Numbered from the stretch's first letter, positions 35,690 to 49,914 are shown. The stretch is 64,000 bases of DNA from Prochilodus magdalenae (GCA_024036415.1 JAMWET010001661.1:2330001-2394000), one strand, 5' to 3'. Notes: generated from the sequence alone by a model not told the origin. Program-made: numbers and translations.

Positions 35690-36660
35690 TATTTGGTTGA
35701 GCAGACTACAGTACAGAAGACCAGAGTCATAACAACACTGCGCTGCAGCTGTGGCATCAATGGCATTAATAATGTATTGTGTCACCCCGTTATTAACACG
35801 TTTGACGCCAAATAAAGCATACAATAAAACTGCAAAGCTAAAACAAGCACACGTCTCTATAATGGTAAGATTACTACGTGTATTTTTAGTGGTTCCAGCT
35901 GAACAACCCTAAAATCTTGCTGTGTCCCTGATTTGTAATTAGGTGTAAAATGTGACCATTGATCCAGGCCTCAGAAGAACGTCTCCTGCGTGCAAATAAA
36001 GCTGTGATAATAATCCTCTCCCCGAAACGAGCCCTGGTGTGCCGACTCAAGCATTCAGGACAAGTGTGAAAACACCACCGTGAGGCTCCACCGGCCTGCA
36101 CTCTTCAGGTCCTTGACTTTAACCCACGGCTGAGCCGTCGGGGTGAGCTTCACCCTGACAGAGAAGTCTATTTCATAAGGCTTTTAAAGAAGCAGGTGTG
36201 GGAGGCTTTCGCCTGCTCGGCCTACAAGGTGCTCTTTTCACCGCCATCCAGCTGGAAAATGTCCTCCGCAGCCTGCCATGCATTTATTTCATTTCTCGCT
36301 GCCTGTCAACTCAACTGTGCAGCTTCAGCTAATATAAAAGATATCCACAGCTAGCTTCTAATGCCTCCGCACACCCGGAGTAATGCAGGCCGCTCGTGTC
36401 ATGGACCTTCTGGGAGAGCACTTTATTTAACAGAGGGGATAAAGAAAGATGAAAGCAGGGATCGAGAGCATGGCGACGCAAATGAAGACGAGGAGCAAGG
36501 AGGTGAGCGGCCAGCGCTCCTCGCTATAAAAAGCTGCGCAGAGGACGAGCTGCCTTGTATATCTCAAATGGACCGCTGTTTAAAAATGAATGAGGCAACG
36601 TCTACGCGTATTCTTAGAGTGAGTAAGAGGACGAGGAGCTTTTAGTTTATCTACACTGCT
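35690..36660. other. Low-repeat, CpG-containing island
   Basis: There are no recognised repeats and higher GC than the flanks. Open frames at 35886-36101 (minus) and 36361-36645 (plus, 94 aa, charged) have no recognised domain. It could be conserved non-coding DNA. Confidence 0.28.
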
Positions 36661-38289
36661 CTTTCAATAACTGTCAGAGTGGAGCGGAAAAGTGAACAGC
36701 TGTGTTTCATGCGGCCTGTGTGTTTAAACGGCACTGAAACAGGTACCTGCGTGCCTAACACAGCTCTATATATAACTCTGTGGTAAGTGGTGAAGTTGGT
36801 ATCTCCAGGGTCAGTGCACACGGTTCTGCAAGTGCAAGATGTTCCACTTTTCTCACCTCAGGGTTAAAACAGACTCTTGTGGATTGTGAGGAGAAGCTGA
36901 AATGCTGTGAGTTGCGAGGACGTCAGTAATGCTCCTGAGTCTGGACAGGTGTTCGCCCTGAATGTAACACTACACCATCTATTCCTGGCTGGCTGTTCTA
37001 AACACCATAGTTCGGTGAAGGGTAATGAGGCTAACGCAGCTGACAAGCAGGGAAAGCTTATATCTTGCCAGTTAGCATGTAAGGGTATGTTGCCTAAAAT
37101 GTCACTATCGTCCAACAGGGTCGTCAGATTTTAGTCGAGGTGAAAGTAATTTTTTTTTTTTGCCGTATATATTGGGTTTTTTTAAGGTTTGATAATTGTC
37201 TTTGGTTTTCTTTGTTTCACATTTGTCTTCTAGGATGAACGTTATATGGTTTAGGCATGACTGTATGATATCAACCTTCAAACAGTCCACATAAGATCAT
37301 ATGAACTTACATTTACGCTAAAGAGTAGTACGCTAAAAAACTTTAGAGTTATTCTAAAGTCTTTCAGAGACAAAAAGTAAGCGCTAATAATCTGGTAGTT
37401 CAGCTAATGCTAGCAATCGTGCAGTCATGGCTTAACCTACTTCACCTCACCTCATCGCTACATTTAGCACATTTTGAGCGATACTGTGAATGTTGATCTG
37501 TAGTGGTTGCATCACTGAATACTTTTCCACAAAGCTGAGACTTGTTCTTTTTGGGAAGCCTCTCAGTCTAATCTTCTGTTCCACTGTAAATGGTTCAGCA
37601 ATTTCATCCTGGCTAGTTTTATCCCAATTAAATTTATTCATTTTCTGCATAAAACAAGTCACTGCAATACTTCCTGTGTGCTGTTTAAGGAGATTTACTC
37701 CAAACAGGATTCTGACTCTGGTTCAGAGTATGGCTCACATGTATGGCTGTACTGTATAAGTTTATTAAAGGTGCTAGACTGAGGGTCTATTTTGTACACC
37801 ATAGTGGCACTGGGTGTTGGTTTTAAGGCTGCATCTTTTACGCAACATTTGCTGCTGTTTAGTTACTTGCATATTTTAAATAATTTAAACTTGGCTGGGT
37901 GGTTAATAGCATATTTTTCTATGGTAACAAACTCGGAACACATACTTATTACTCCCTTACACAGACTTTAAACTTCCCTGGTGCTGTAAAAACACATTTT
38001 CTAACCTATTTTCTAAGCTATTTGTTTTGTACATTAATAAATCTCTACAGTCTTTTTTTTTTTTTTTGCTTTAAAGTACGGACTTATATTTAACGACTTC
38101 CTAAAAGTAGAAGTTATCAAGAAATAATGACCACTTATGTCAACAGAAACATTTTAGGAGGAGAGTGTTATCAGCATAGCTAGTTATTACATTTAGTTTT
38201 AGTATTAGTATTACATTTTTTTCTATAATTAATATTGATTAATTATTTGATTTGGAATACATTTAGGAGGGTGCTCTGTGCTTGGTGTT
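36661..38289. other. Spacer, no recognised feature
   Basis: Poly-T runs lie near 37149 and 38052. Overlapping short frames lack domains. Confidence 0.4.
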
Positions 38290-38970
38290 GTTTTATACAC
38301 TGATAAACAAAAAAATAATTACACCCAGAAGGTAGAATGCAGTGCCATTGGAAACAAAGATAAAGGTTTCTAGGAACAATGAATGATGATAAATGTAGAC
38401 ATATACAGAACACATACAGAAGTAGTGTCTCTCAGTATGGTGGCAGGCCGCCATGTTTGTGAGTTGTAGAGGTTCCCAATGGTGTACTGCGTATGATAGT
38501 CCATACCATGCAGCTCGAATATTACCACACAGGTCAGATTGTGTGGTAGGGGCGGGTGTTGATAACGCATCCAATAGCCTCCCTCACATTCTCAGTAGGT
38601 CTGGTGATGTGGGTGGCCAAGGCATAGTAACTGTATCTCCAAGACAAGCTCTTGGGATGACAGCAGTGTGCACATGACTGTTGTCCTATTGGAATAACAC
38701 ACCAGGGTGTGTTCAGGAAGTGTAGGACAACTGGTTGCAGGACCTCATTAACCTAATGATGGGCTGTCAAAGTGTGAGTAATGAGGACCAAAGGTGATCC
38801 TGCATCGTACAACGTTGCACCCCACACTATGGCACCAGGCCTTCTGGACATGTGACGTGTGACAACACTGTTCATTTTGCTGCTGACCATGGCGCCTCCA
38901 TACGCAGATTCATTGGTTGTCTCCACCAAGACAAAAACTGGACTCGTCACTAAAGATGAACCATTATATA
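38290..38970 (-). mobile_element. Tc1-like element, catalytic and C-terminal part
   Basis: The left terminal word is TACACCCAGAAGG (about 38321). Reading the minus strand from 38950 gives SPVFVLVETTNESAYGGAMV (region just after the first catalytic motif), then FQ*DNSHVHTAV near 38685 with a stop where the family has Gln before the second catalytic Asp. PWPPTSPDLL follows near 38625. The frame shifts there into PTENVREAIG, the Glu block with a damaged context. NLTDLCGNI-type C-terminal words (SDLCGNIRAAWYGLSY) end the coding part. This is the least deleted copy of the family in the window. The N-terminal DNA-binding part is missing. Confidence 0.75.
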
Positions 38971-39884
38971 CATTTTATTAATCAGTCTATATCTGGTTTA
39001 ATCCAACACTGTGGCCGACAGCAAAAGGCTCTAGGTGGAATACTGTGCTGCCTGCTGCAGAACTACGACAATGGTGCATTTTTCTGTCACTGTTTTATTA
39101 AAAATAAATGAAATATCTGGCTTGTTGCCAACAGTAAATGAGTTTTGAAGTGCAGTTGCAGAATGTGTTCACCTTGCAAATAAAAACCTGCTTTTATCTA
39201 CATACAAGGACTGATATGGAAATTTAGGCTTCAGGATGCTGCTACTGTGTTTAGCTATGCTGACATCTATCCCAGGTTTATCCCAGTCTGAGAAGCAGCC
39301 TCTAGTGGTCCGCACACCTGTACTTAACAGAGGCCACAGTTCGCGTTAGGCTGGTAACATCACATTAAGTCACAAAAAATTACTAATAAAAATCTCATGT
39401 AGCATGGTTAAAATATTTTTGGTTGAGAATCAGCAACCTTAGTCGTTAAACCTTCTGTAATATCTGCTGCTCATTGGTATATCAGTGTGAGTTTAACCAT
39501 CAGGTTGCTGATACTCAATCAGGGTCTCTTCACGATCATGTCCAGATTGGCGCTATTATGATGTACACATGATTGATTGATCAGTTGAATGTATTTGCCA
39601 TCACACACATTAAAATAACGAGTATGACGATTGTGATAATGCTAATCCTGAAGTCTAGTGAGTGGAGTAAGGAGACCAAACAGTCACTCCAGTGGCAAAT
39701 CCAGTAGACTATTTCTTTTAGCCAAAATGTTGAAGATTGCAAATTAGAGATTACTGAACAACCCCACATGGTTTGAGGTGAGTATGTGAAAATTTACTTC
39801 ATAAACTCCAAAGTAAAAATGAAGCTTCAGATAATGCTGTTTAAATGCATTAGTTATAAACCAGCCAGCGGCCAAGCAAAGGAG
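38971..39884. other. Spacer, no recognised feature
   Basis: Unique sequence without recognised repeats. Confidence 0.4.
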
Positions 39885-40195
39885 AGTGAAGAAGACCTTG
39901 ACTTCCTGAGACATTTGAGCTGTCATAAACAAGAACATCTCAAAATGGGGGTGTGGTTGTATTGTGTATTGTATATGTGGTTGTAGCAGTGTATTTCATT
40001 TTGTTGATGTTAGTTTATTGTTTTTACTATTGTTATTTTGTTGTTGTCGCATCAATCTTGTCTTGTTTTCTGTGATGAGGACCACTATGGGAATAAGCTT
40101 TACATCATCAGTGTGTCTTCATTGTCAGCGATTTAACGTGCATAACGGCTGCTGTGCTGCGTCCAATTAAGACAATCAATCAATCAATCAATCAT
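39885..40195 (+). mobile_element. Retroposon 3' region with (AATC)n tail
   Basis: GAGGACCACTATGGGAATAA followed by GCTTTAC matches GAGGACCACAATGGAAATAA at 43945. Preceding words (ACTTCCTGAGACATTTGAGC, TTGTTATTTTGTTGTT) are shared too. This copy continues to an (AATC)5 tail at 40174-40193. It is probably the 3' end of a LINE or SINE family. Confidence 0.6.
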
Positions 40196-40269
40196 GTTCT
40201 GCCTGTAGAGCTCATTTGTTTTTGTCATCCACTTAAAGGCTTTGCTTCATTCTTGTGTATGTGAGTGAT

Positions 40270-40645
40270 AATCGGTATATAAACTCATTGTCCAAAGAAA
40301 AGTTGCACCCAGAAGGAAGTGTTGGATTGCAGTGCTACTGGTAAGGAAGGTAAAGGTTACCAGCAACAATATATGACCCGCTGTTGTCTGAGTCACTTCA
40401 TGACAAACTGGCATGGCACCATTGCCGTCGTTGGCATTGTTGATCTGGTGTTGAGGACAGTCGTCGTAATGGTCTGTGTGCATGTAGCCCTTTGTTGTGC
40501 AGTCGTCTGTCAATGGTGCTGACATTAACAGGATGACTCATGGAGGGCATCACTGCCTGCTGAATGTCTTCAATTGTGGCTGTTGGGTCACTCGGGTACA
40601 GGGATAAGGTCTGTCCTTGCTTACGTCTGTACATTTATAAAGCAT
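40270..40645 (-). mobile_element. Deleted Tc1-like element, N-terminal part
   Basis: The left end reads CTCATTGTCCAAAGAAAAGT then TGCACCCAGAAGGAAGTG, the terminal repeat of the same family as 38290-38970. About 80 bp in, the sequence jumps to the transposase N-terminal half. The minus-strand frame 40398-40634 reads VSTIDRRLHNKGLHAHRPLR, the second helix-turn-helix, ending at RRQWCHASL. The catalytic core is deleted. Confidence 0.68.
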
Positions 40646-40849
40646 AACAAAGCTTAGTATAAAACACTTTCAGGGTAGGAGAAATGGTAAGTTTAGAGGA
40701 GAAGGAAAAAGCCCTACAGAATTAATGAAACAGGAACGTTTTTAACACATTTCTATTCATCCATTCATCATGAAACTTTATCTCAAAGTACAAGTCATCT
40801 GGTATTTACAAACTATGTCAAAAAGTGAAAAATTAAACAAAAGTATGTA

Positions 40850-41381
40850 CAGGGGTTGGACAATGAAACTGAAACACCTGTCATTTTAGTGTGGGAGGTC
40901 TCATGGCTAAATTGGACCAGCCTGGTGGCCAATCTTCATTAATTGCACATTGCACCAGTAAGAGCAGAGTGTGAAGGTTCAGTTAGCAGGTAAGAGCACA
41001 GTTCTGCTCAAAATACTGCAATGCACACAACATTATGGGTGAAATACCAGAGTTCAAAAGAGGACAAACTGTTGGTGCACGTCTTGCTGGCGCATCTGTG
41101 ACCAAGACAACAAGTCTTTGTGATGTATCAAGAGCCACGGTATCCAGGGTAATGTCAGCATACCACCAAGAAGGACGAACCTCCACCAGCATCACGTAGT
41201 GACCTGGCCACTATCCTGCAAGAAGAATGGCTTAAACTCCCTCTGACCACTGTGCAGGCCTTGTATATGTCAATCCCAAGACGAACTGACGCTGTATTGG
41301 CGGCAAAAGGAGGCCCTACACCATCCTAATAAATGATTGTGGTCTAAAACCAGGTGTTTCAGTTTCATTGTCCAACCCCTG
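40850..41381 (+). mobile_element. 532-bp Tc1-like deletion derivative with perfect ends
   Basis: It starts CAGGGGTTGGACAATGAAAC and ends with the exact complement. The inverted repeat is identical over 31 bp, and TA flanks both sides (40848-40849, 41382-41383). Inside, an ATG at 41036 opens MGEIPEFKRGQTVGARLAGA, a Tc1-type N-terminal helix-turn-helix. That frame ends near 41200. The following DNA encodes DLATILQEEWLKLPLTTVQA, the transposase C-terminus. The catalytic domain has been deleted. Confidence 0.88.
41036..41330 (+). pseudogene. Tc1-like transposase lacking its catalytic core
   Basis: Residues 1-54 contain the N-terminal recognition helices (CDVSRATVSRVMSAYHQEGR). After the deletion point near 41200, the C-terminal SIPRRTDAVLAAKGGPTPS is in a different frame. 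None of the D, D, E motifs remains. The product could bind ends at most, and this is not shown. Confidence 0.75.
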
Positions 41382-41469
41382 TATCTCTGACAGCAGTGAT
41401 ATTCATGTCTGTACATCATTCCGGCATGATCTTGGAGAGGCCCCCTCCAAAACCGGCCTGTGGGCCGCA

Positions 41470-41990
41470 TGTGAATCAGATTTTACCTTTGTCTTCAACA
41501 GGCCTCTCCAGAGATAGAGTTCACTAACCCATCCTGTGGTCTCCCATCACCTCGGTTTAGTCCAGTCTGCTCTGAGTCACTCTTCAAATTCGTCATTGAC
41601 TGGTTTCCAGGCAACAGGGGAAGAGGAAACGGTGCCTAAGAGACACAAACAGTCGTAAATTAATTAACCGCGCGCTCTGCCCTGTCACTGTAGGTGCCGG
41701 TGCAGCCGCCACGTCGGGAGAGATTTTTGTGGTGTTAAAAAGTACCTGACACCCCCGACTTGTCTTCATCAGCCGAACACAACAGAAAATAATGAAGATC
41801 ATTTGCTGCAAATCCGTCCTCATGCGGATAATGCAGAGCGGTGGTTTGCTGGTGCTTTTTGCCTCCTCCTGATGTTTGTTTGGTTCTCCCACACAGATTA
41901 TGGAGCGAACACGCTAATGCATCCTGACGAGGAGCTTTGTAAAATAGCCAAATAATAATCATGCTGAGAGCCACTCTGTAAAACGATCTT
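41470..41990. other. Low-repeat CpG-containing island
   Basis: TTAATTAACCGCGCGCTCTG and GCAGCCGCCACGTCGGGAGA stand out in AT-rich surroundings. Frames on the minus strand (41593-41892, 41735-41974) overlap one another and lack domains. It is a candidate conserved non-coding element. Confidence 0.28.
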
Positions 41991-42377
41991 TAAAGGGAAC
42001 TTAGCTCGATAGGCTTATTAAACACTACTGTGAAGTCTCCATAGTAATGGACGCGTAGGGCAGTTAGGAGAAGCTGATTACAGCAGGACACAAATGAAGG
42101 AGTCGATCCATTACTGTATAATGACCCTAATACTGCAGGACCACCAGGGGTCTGATCACACTGCAGCACCTGTAATAATGTACGAGGACTGCTCATCAGT
42201 GTTTAACTTCACAGCATCGTTAAACAGGACTCGTAATAGGTAGTAAAATGGGTAACGCTCAGTGCCGGAGTGGGTAATCAGGAGAGTGGGGAGAGATCCC
42301 AGTGGGCCACAGTCAATGTGAGCTAATGTATAAACACGTGTATATAAGCACAGGAATGCTCAGACATATTATAGATG
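41991..42377. other. Spacer, no recognised feature
   Basis: Unique sequence. Confidence 0.35.
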
Positions 42378-42549
42378 AGGGGTGCACATCTCCAGTCCTG
42401 GAGGTGTCCAGGACAGCTTGGTAGTTCCTCTACCCAAACACACCCACTAAATCTAGCAAATAATAGATGAGTGTAAATCTGGTGTGCTTGAGCAGGTGAA
42501 CTACCAAATTGTGCTGGGCACCCTCCAGGACCAGGGTTGTGCACCCCTG
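42378..42549. mobile_element. Palindromic MITE (AGGGGTGCACA ends)
   Basis: The 172-bp element reads AGGGGTGCACATCTCCAGTC at the left and the complement of AGGGGTGCACAACCCTGGTC at the right, with further complementarity inside. It has no coding capacity. A target duplication is not clear. The type is common in fish genomes. Confidence 0.75.
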
Positions 42550-42954
42550 AATGTGGAATGTGGAACAGAGTATGCCTCAAAATATCAACCGAAGAGTAGA
42601 TTTAGACTTGAAAAAGCTGCTACTGATGATACTGATTTCATTTTTGCTAATTGTACTATTTGTGACAGTGTTATAGTAACAGCAAAAATGGTGGAACTGA
42701 AAATGAACAAAAGTTAGTTTGCAAAGCTTGGACAATATCAATCAGCTATGCTTAGTGTATGACACTGAAGAGACGAGCAGTTCCAACATTATCAGCATCA
42801 CAACCTCAACAGCAACCTGTAAGTAGCAGCCATGCTGAGGAACAACTTTAATTAACCTTGTGTTGATGTTGAGATGGAAAGCAAGTAGCTAGTATAGGTT
42901 ACATTAGCTGCTAGCAAGATCCAGGTAACTAGCACAACTAACTAAAGGGAATGT
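42550..42954. other. Spacer, no recognised feature
   Basis: Unique sequence. Confidence 0.35.
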
Positions 42955-43196
42955 TCTTGTGCTGTCTTGTATCTGGTGTTGACCCGAGGAGGATGGGTTC
43001 CCCCTTTGAGTCTTGCTTCCTCTTGAGGTTTCTTCCTTCCTAACTAAGGGAGTTTTTCCTTGCCACTGTGGCCCTCGGCTTGCTCTTTGGGGGCTTGAAC
43101 ACCAGATTCTTTGTAAAGATTCTTTGTAAAGCTGCTTTGTGACAACATCTGTTGTAAAAAGCTCTATAAAAATAAATGTTGATTGATTGATTGATA
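42955..43196 (+). mobile_element. Retroposon 3' region with (GATT)n tail
   Basis: GTTGACCCGAGGAGGATGGG, GTTCCCCCTTTGAGTCTTGC, TTTTTCCTTGCCACTGTGGC, CTGTTGTAAAAAGCTCTATA and finally AAATGTTGATTGATTGATTG form a very common teleost 3' tail of a LINE or SINE. An inverted, amplified piece of it appears at 53800-54145. Confidence 0.75.
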
Positions 43197-43251
43197 AAGA
43201 CCAAGCCTGTTTACACAGAGGCACATTTTTTAGCCTGTTTCAACATGTTTT

Positions 43252-43662
43252 GGTAACACTTTCTGTCAATCAAGTAACCATTACCAGGGTGTTAAGAGAG
43301 TGTATTATAATGCTTGACATAAGCTTTTGTAACTATACATCTATGTTTATAATAACACATATAAAACTGTTGTAACACCACAATGTCTGACTTCATACAA
43401 CAAAGTGACATAACATGTTGAAAAGTATAGATTATTACCGTCCTTAACATTATAGTTGAGAGTCATATCATGAAGCTTGATTATAATGCATTATGTCACT
43501 TTGTGATATGAAGCTTTTTAATGTCATGTTATAACAGGTGTGTGATTATGTACAGTTAGAAAGGTGTATGTTTGGTATAGTTGAGCTTTATAAATCCTTT
43601 ATAGATCTGTATTTATGCACTTATAATGCATTATAGGCACCCAATTCATAGAAAGTGTTACC
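43252..43662. mobile_element. hAT-type MITE with 8-bp target duplication
   Basis: The ends are GGTAACACTTTCTGTCAATC and the complement of GGTAACACTTTCTATGAATT. The interior is largely palindromic (TATAATGCATTAT words in both halves). The flanking octamers CATGTTTT (43244-43251) and CATGTTTC (43663-43670) match at 7 of 8 positions, as for a hAT insertion. Confidence 0.82.
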
Positions 43663-43794
43663 CATGTTTCTTGTGTGTGATCGTTGTGGCATCGATACTA
43701 ACGGACGTAAGGTCCAATTACTTGTTAGCAACATTAGCAGTAAAACTGAGGACGCAAACTTGCCTACTTACTGATGATCCAGTAACAGGAGAGC

Positions 43795-43975
43795 CAGGAA
43801 GAGCTTAGCTTTCTGAGAGACTTGAGCTCCCCTAAAAACAAGAACATTTAAAATTCAGCTGGTGGTTTATATTTAGTCGTTGTTGTTATTTTGTTGTTTA
43901 TTTATTGATTTGTTGTGGTCAGTCCTGTTTTGATTTCTGTGGTGAGGACCACAATGGAAATAAGCTTTGTAGCTT
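43795..43975 (+). mobile_element. Second copy of the retroposon seen at 39885
   Basis: Shared words include CTGAGAGACTTGAGC, TTGTTATTTTGTTGTT and GAGGACCACAATGGAAATAA. This copy lacks the tandem tail. Confidence 0.55.
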
Positions 43976-43987
43976 TATAGTTTAAAC

Positions 43988-44182
43988 CAGTGTTTCTCAA
44001 CCCTGGTCCTGGAGGCACTCTGCCCCACACATTTTAGTGGATTCCCTGCTTTATCATACGCCCTGCTGTTCTGAAAGGGCTTGTTAATGAGCTGGTAAGT
44101 TGATAGAGGTGTGTTGCGATCTGGAAAAACACTCTGAATGTCCAGTGCAGCGTCTCTGCAGGACCAGGGTTAACAAACACTG
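43988..44182. mobile_element. Short hAT-type MITE with 8-bp target duplication
   Basis: The ends are CAGTGTTTCTCAACCCTGGT and the complement of CAGTGTTTGTTAACCCTGGT. Flanks GTTTAAAC (43980-43987) and GGTTAAAC (44183-44190) match at 7 of 8. The 66-aa minus frame at 44034-44234 is an artefact. Confidence 0.8.
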
Positions 44183-44190
44183 GGTTAAAC

Positions 44191-46276
44191 CATGTCCTTT
44201 CCACTGTACTGTACAGTGTAAACACATTGCTCACGCTGAAGGTGGCTAGTTCATTAATGAAGTACTCGATTTGAGATAAAGCCTGGTACCCTTTATTATT
44301 CTATTGTTAAAAGACTCATGGAACCTACATCTGTTTTTTCTTTCTAGGTTAATCTCTGACCTGCAGATGAATAGTAAACGTATTTACACATAACGTTTTT
44401 CATTTCATCACAATTCTTCTCCTCGCCATATAAAACTGGGTGGTCCTAATCTTAAGAAATGCCTCTGTAAACATTGCCCCAAACAATCATGAAGCTGGCA
44501 TCTCTAGCCCCTCCCACACAAAACAGTTTCAGAGTCAGGGACACTTATCAAGCTACAGCTAACACAGCATAATCAAAAGATAGCAAGGTCCACGACATAT
44601 ACACCACCACTGTTGATTCATTCCTTCATTTACACATTGCTTAATCCATTTGCTTGCATGTCCATCTATTTGTACGTCTGTTGCTCCATGTATTTTATTT
44701 GGGCCAGTTAGTGTCACATAAAAGCTGGATAATGATTTGAGTTCTATATGAGGGCCGGAGCAGGTTAGGAGTGTCGGAGAGAGCGCTGTCAGTTAAGCTT
44801 TTCATTAACCACAGCCTGACAGTTCTCATAAAGGTCTGATCAGCTGATCCATGAAGCGATTTTGTCATTAATCCTTAAATAAATTAATTATATAGATTTT
44901 AGATTTTATTTAAATCAAATAACAGTTGTATAGAGATTTAACTAAAATGCATTTAATTGCAATTTAAAGCTGCATCGTAAATCTTTCATTAATTGTTTAA
45001 TTAAAATAATTGAATCCATTATAAACATATTTTTCTGAATATAATATATTGTTATATTCCTTTTTTTTACATGGTTGCTGCTTTACTCCACATTATAATT
45101 CAATTTGTCAACTGAATTTTTAAAGCCATTAAAGTGGGCGGGCCTGATTTGAAACGCTATTCAGCTCAAAGCTGATTTGTTATTTACATGCGTGGTTTGG
45201 TGAATGGATCATGTTTGGATTTCATTTGGATTTGGATAATCATTTTCTGATGTCTACATAGAAGATTTGTGACTTTGAGGTGAAAAATGCCTGTGTGTTG
45301 TTTTACACGTATGTTTACACCCTAGGATTTGGTGCTAGAATAAAACAAGCTGTCTTTATTTGGTGCATGTTTTAACAGGCTGTTCTGATTGGCTGGTTTA
45401 GAAGCAACATGTTGAAACAGACACAGGTAGGAAAATAAAAGAAACCCCATCAGCACTGAAAATGAAAGTTAAAGCTGTTATTCATTTTTAAACTTCCGGT
45501 TTCAGACACTCTGATTTTTCCTTTTCCCTGCAGAGTGAAGCCAATCTTTAACATTTAGTTTACCACCCATGTTCCGCACATTGAACGAGGCATAGCCCCA
45601 TTATCCTCATACAACGCCACCTACAGGAGACATAAGTTACTACCACCACAAACCCCTAAGGTGACTAATGTTTTATGCCGGGAGCTTATATAAGAATACA
45701 TTCTCTGCACCTAACCATCTCTGTAAAGCGTTTAAACCTCAAACTTAAGTTATGTAAACATACCATGTAGGTGAAAAACTTTAATATTTACTATTTATTT
45801 ATTTATGAATATTATTAATATTAATATGTATTTTTTATTAATACAAACTCGGTCTGGATGCTCTGAAGATGCCTTTTTTCTGCAGACCTTGACATGTGAG
45901 GAATGAAAAGTGCTATGACATTTTTATTTACAAGCCTTCATGATGTTGTGCAGGTAATTGGTTTGTGCTAGGAATAACGAATGCTGTTGCTAAAGGTCTT
46001 TAATCAATCTCCCCTAATAAAATGGGCTTGTGATGGATTTACGCTTCCCTACAATCTGTTTTCATAAGAGTTGTGCCTTTGTAATACAACATTAGCTCCT
46101 ATTTACCGCTGATTCATCATCTGTGGTTCAGGCAGCGGAGAGGCTGTGGAGAACAATAGGAAGACAGCAGGAAAGGAGAAGGTCCTGCTTGGTCTGCAGA
46201 GTTCTCTGCAGAAGTTCCATTTCACAGATTAACAGGCACTACTAATATGTGGGTCAATAATGAATAAGAATAGTTA
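44191..46276. other. Spacer of about 2.1 kb, no recognised feature
   Basis: AT-rich, especially 44875-45070 and 45780-45850. No long open frame, no tandem array and no recognised transposon. Confidence 0.4.
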
Positions 46277-47878
<1,602 letters not shown>

Positions 47879-47929
47879 TACGGTGGTCAAAAACTAGATC
47901 ATAGTTTAATGAATCATATCTATACCTCA

Positions 47930-48200
47930 TTTACTCATTTCTGTTATTCTATTTTTTGTCAGGTTTTTTTGTCCCATAAAATATTGGCACTATTCCAACT
48001 CTGTTAGGAATTAATCTGTCTAGGAATGGTGTGCTTAACCCTTTAATGTTCTCACTGAAAATAAACTAAACTAAACTAAACAAACTGGGTTTTTTTTGTT
48101 TGTTTGGAGCAATAATAATAATAATAATAATAATGACATCATCATCAACAACAACAACAACAATAATAATAATAATAATAATAATAACAATAATAATATA
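47930..48200. repeat. (AAT)n and (CAA)n microsatellites
   Basis: ACTAA repeats lie at 48062-48085, (AAT)n at 48112-48136, (CAA)n at about 48148-48165 and (AAT)n again at 48163-48199. Confidence 0.9.
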
Positions 48201-49589
48201 GCATATAGTTCATTTTAATTACATTCATTTATCACAGGCAGCTTTAGCATAGAAACAGCTATACCTTTTGGTAATCCATTTTTATTTTTATTTTATCATT
48301 TTATTGTTTAAACTTATAGGGGTTTGTTCATCAAAACCTCTGAACTATAATATGCCTGTAAAATAAGTATACTTTTAAAAAGTTCCCATCAAAAACAATA
48401 CACTTATATGGAAGGATATACTGCTTGCTTCCTCTGTGGATGAGTGGAGTACAGGCATATCTATTGAAAGACTCAGTGACGTCTAGTTTATCATTTAGCC
48501 CGACACACCTCTGATTGGTAGAGGCGGCACAACCAGTTTGTGTTAAGTTCATCACCTTCGGTATTACAATATAATGTCTTAAAATGTACTCTACCTAAAA
48601 ATTAGGAAGGGGTCAAATCTGAATGACACGAGGAGCCCAATCATCAACACCACAGTAATTAAAATCCAAATGAAATCGGAGATTTTACAAATAACTGAAA
48701 CTGTTTTATCATTAGTGTATAGTTTCCTGTAAGTATAAATGACTGTGTTTTCCACACAGGAGCGAGATCCTGGAAGGTCGGGGAAAGAAGAACTGTTTGA
48801 ATTCAGGATGAGCGGCCACAGCAGTTATTATAACACTATAGGCACCAGAATGTAATGGAGAATCTGAAGAAGAGGCGGTGAATGTTACCAGTATTAAAAT
48901 AATAATATTATTCTTTTTATAAGTACACAATAAAACATTTAAAATGCTGAGTTGCTAATGATATGAGTATGCTAGATAGGTAGAATAAATAGCTAGAACG
49001 CAGGTGCTAGATAACCATTTTGTGTTGTGAGAAGTTTCAGAACCCAAATTTTGACAAATGAAGGATCGCACTTATCACACTGAAGCACGAAATGAAGAGG
49101 AGGGTGAATCCTCACCATCAAATAAGAGAACATGTAAAGAAGTAAAACTAAATCAGGACAGTGAACAGCAGGAAACACAGTCACTGTAAGTAAGGTTCTA
49201 GATAAGGCAGATGTATGTGTGTGGGTTGAGGAGGTTCAGTAAGTTGCACACTGCTCCTTTAAAATAATACATTTACACAGCATCTTCTCTTCTTCCTCTT
49301 ACACAGCAGCAATACGGCTCTCAGAATGTCGAGGTATGGGAAGATGACTTTGAAGAAAGATTTTTCATATGATAATAAAGTTTAATCACAAAATAATTTC
49401 AATCTTTATTTTTTAAAAGGAGACTGAAATACAGTTACTACGTGATGATTTAAGTCCAAAAACCTCTCACAGTATGCTCAGTTCAGAAACACTGAAGATG
49501 CCGTTCATAGAAGAGATTAATTGAGGCCATTTTCTGTATTAATATATATTTAATAATTTTTCTTTAAGATCATATTGGACATGGGAAGA
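48201..49589. other. Spacer, no recognised feature
   Basis: AT-rich unique sequence without recognised repeats or domains. Confidence 0.4.
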
Positions 49590-49914
49590 AGGAATGAGTG
49601 TCACGTCACTGACCCACCCGTACATATACACATATCTCCACTTCCAGCAGATAAGGAGGAATGGAGGGAGATGAAGGAGACGGGCAGCTCTGCTGGGTGT
49701 TTTGCAGTGTTTCTTTGCTTTGGGCTCTGAGTGAACTCAGCTTCACCCACGTAGATGGATCTCTCCTCCAGCTGGACCTCCACTCCTCTGAAGCCTCCAC
49801 GCTAATTAGCGCAGCTCTGCAGCTCCATCCAGGGTCAAATGTGGATTCGGCTCCGACTGTCACTCAAAAAGACAAACACGGAAAAATGCGACTTTAAAGA
49901 AAAACAGCAGCGAC
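49590..49914. other. Low-repeat island next to the pyrimidine block
   Basis: Frames are open on both strands (for example 49606-49863 minus and 49661-49897 plus), none with a domain. It could be a conserved non-coding element. Confidence 0.25.

Noticed and set aside
36361..36645. 94-aa charged frame as a coding exon
   Set aside because: It has no homologue I recognise, no clear splice sites, and the surrounding composition is equally consistent with non-coding DNA.
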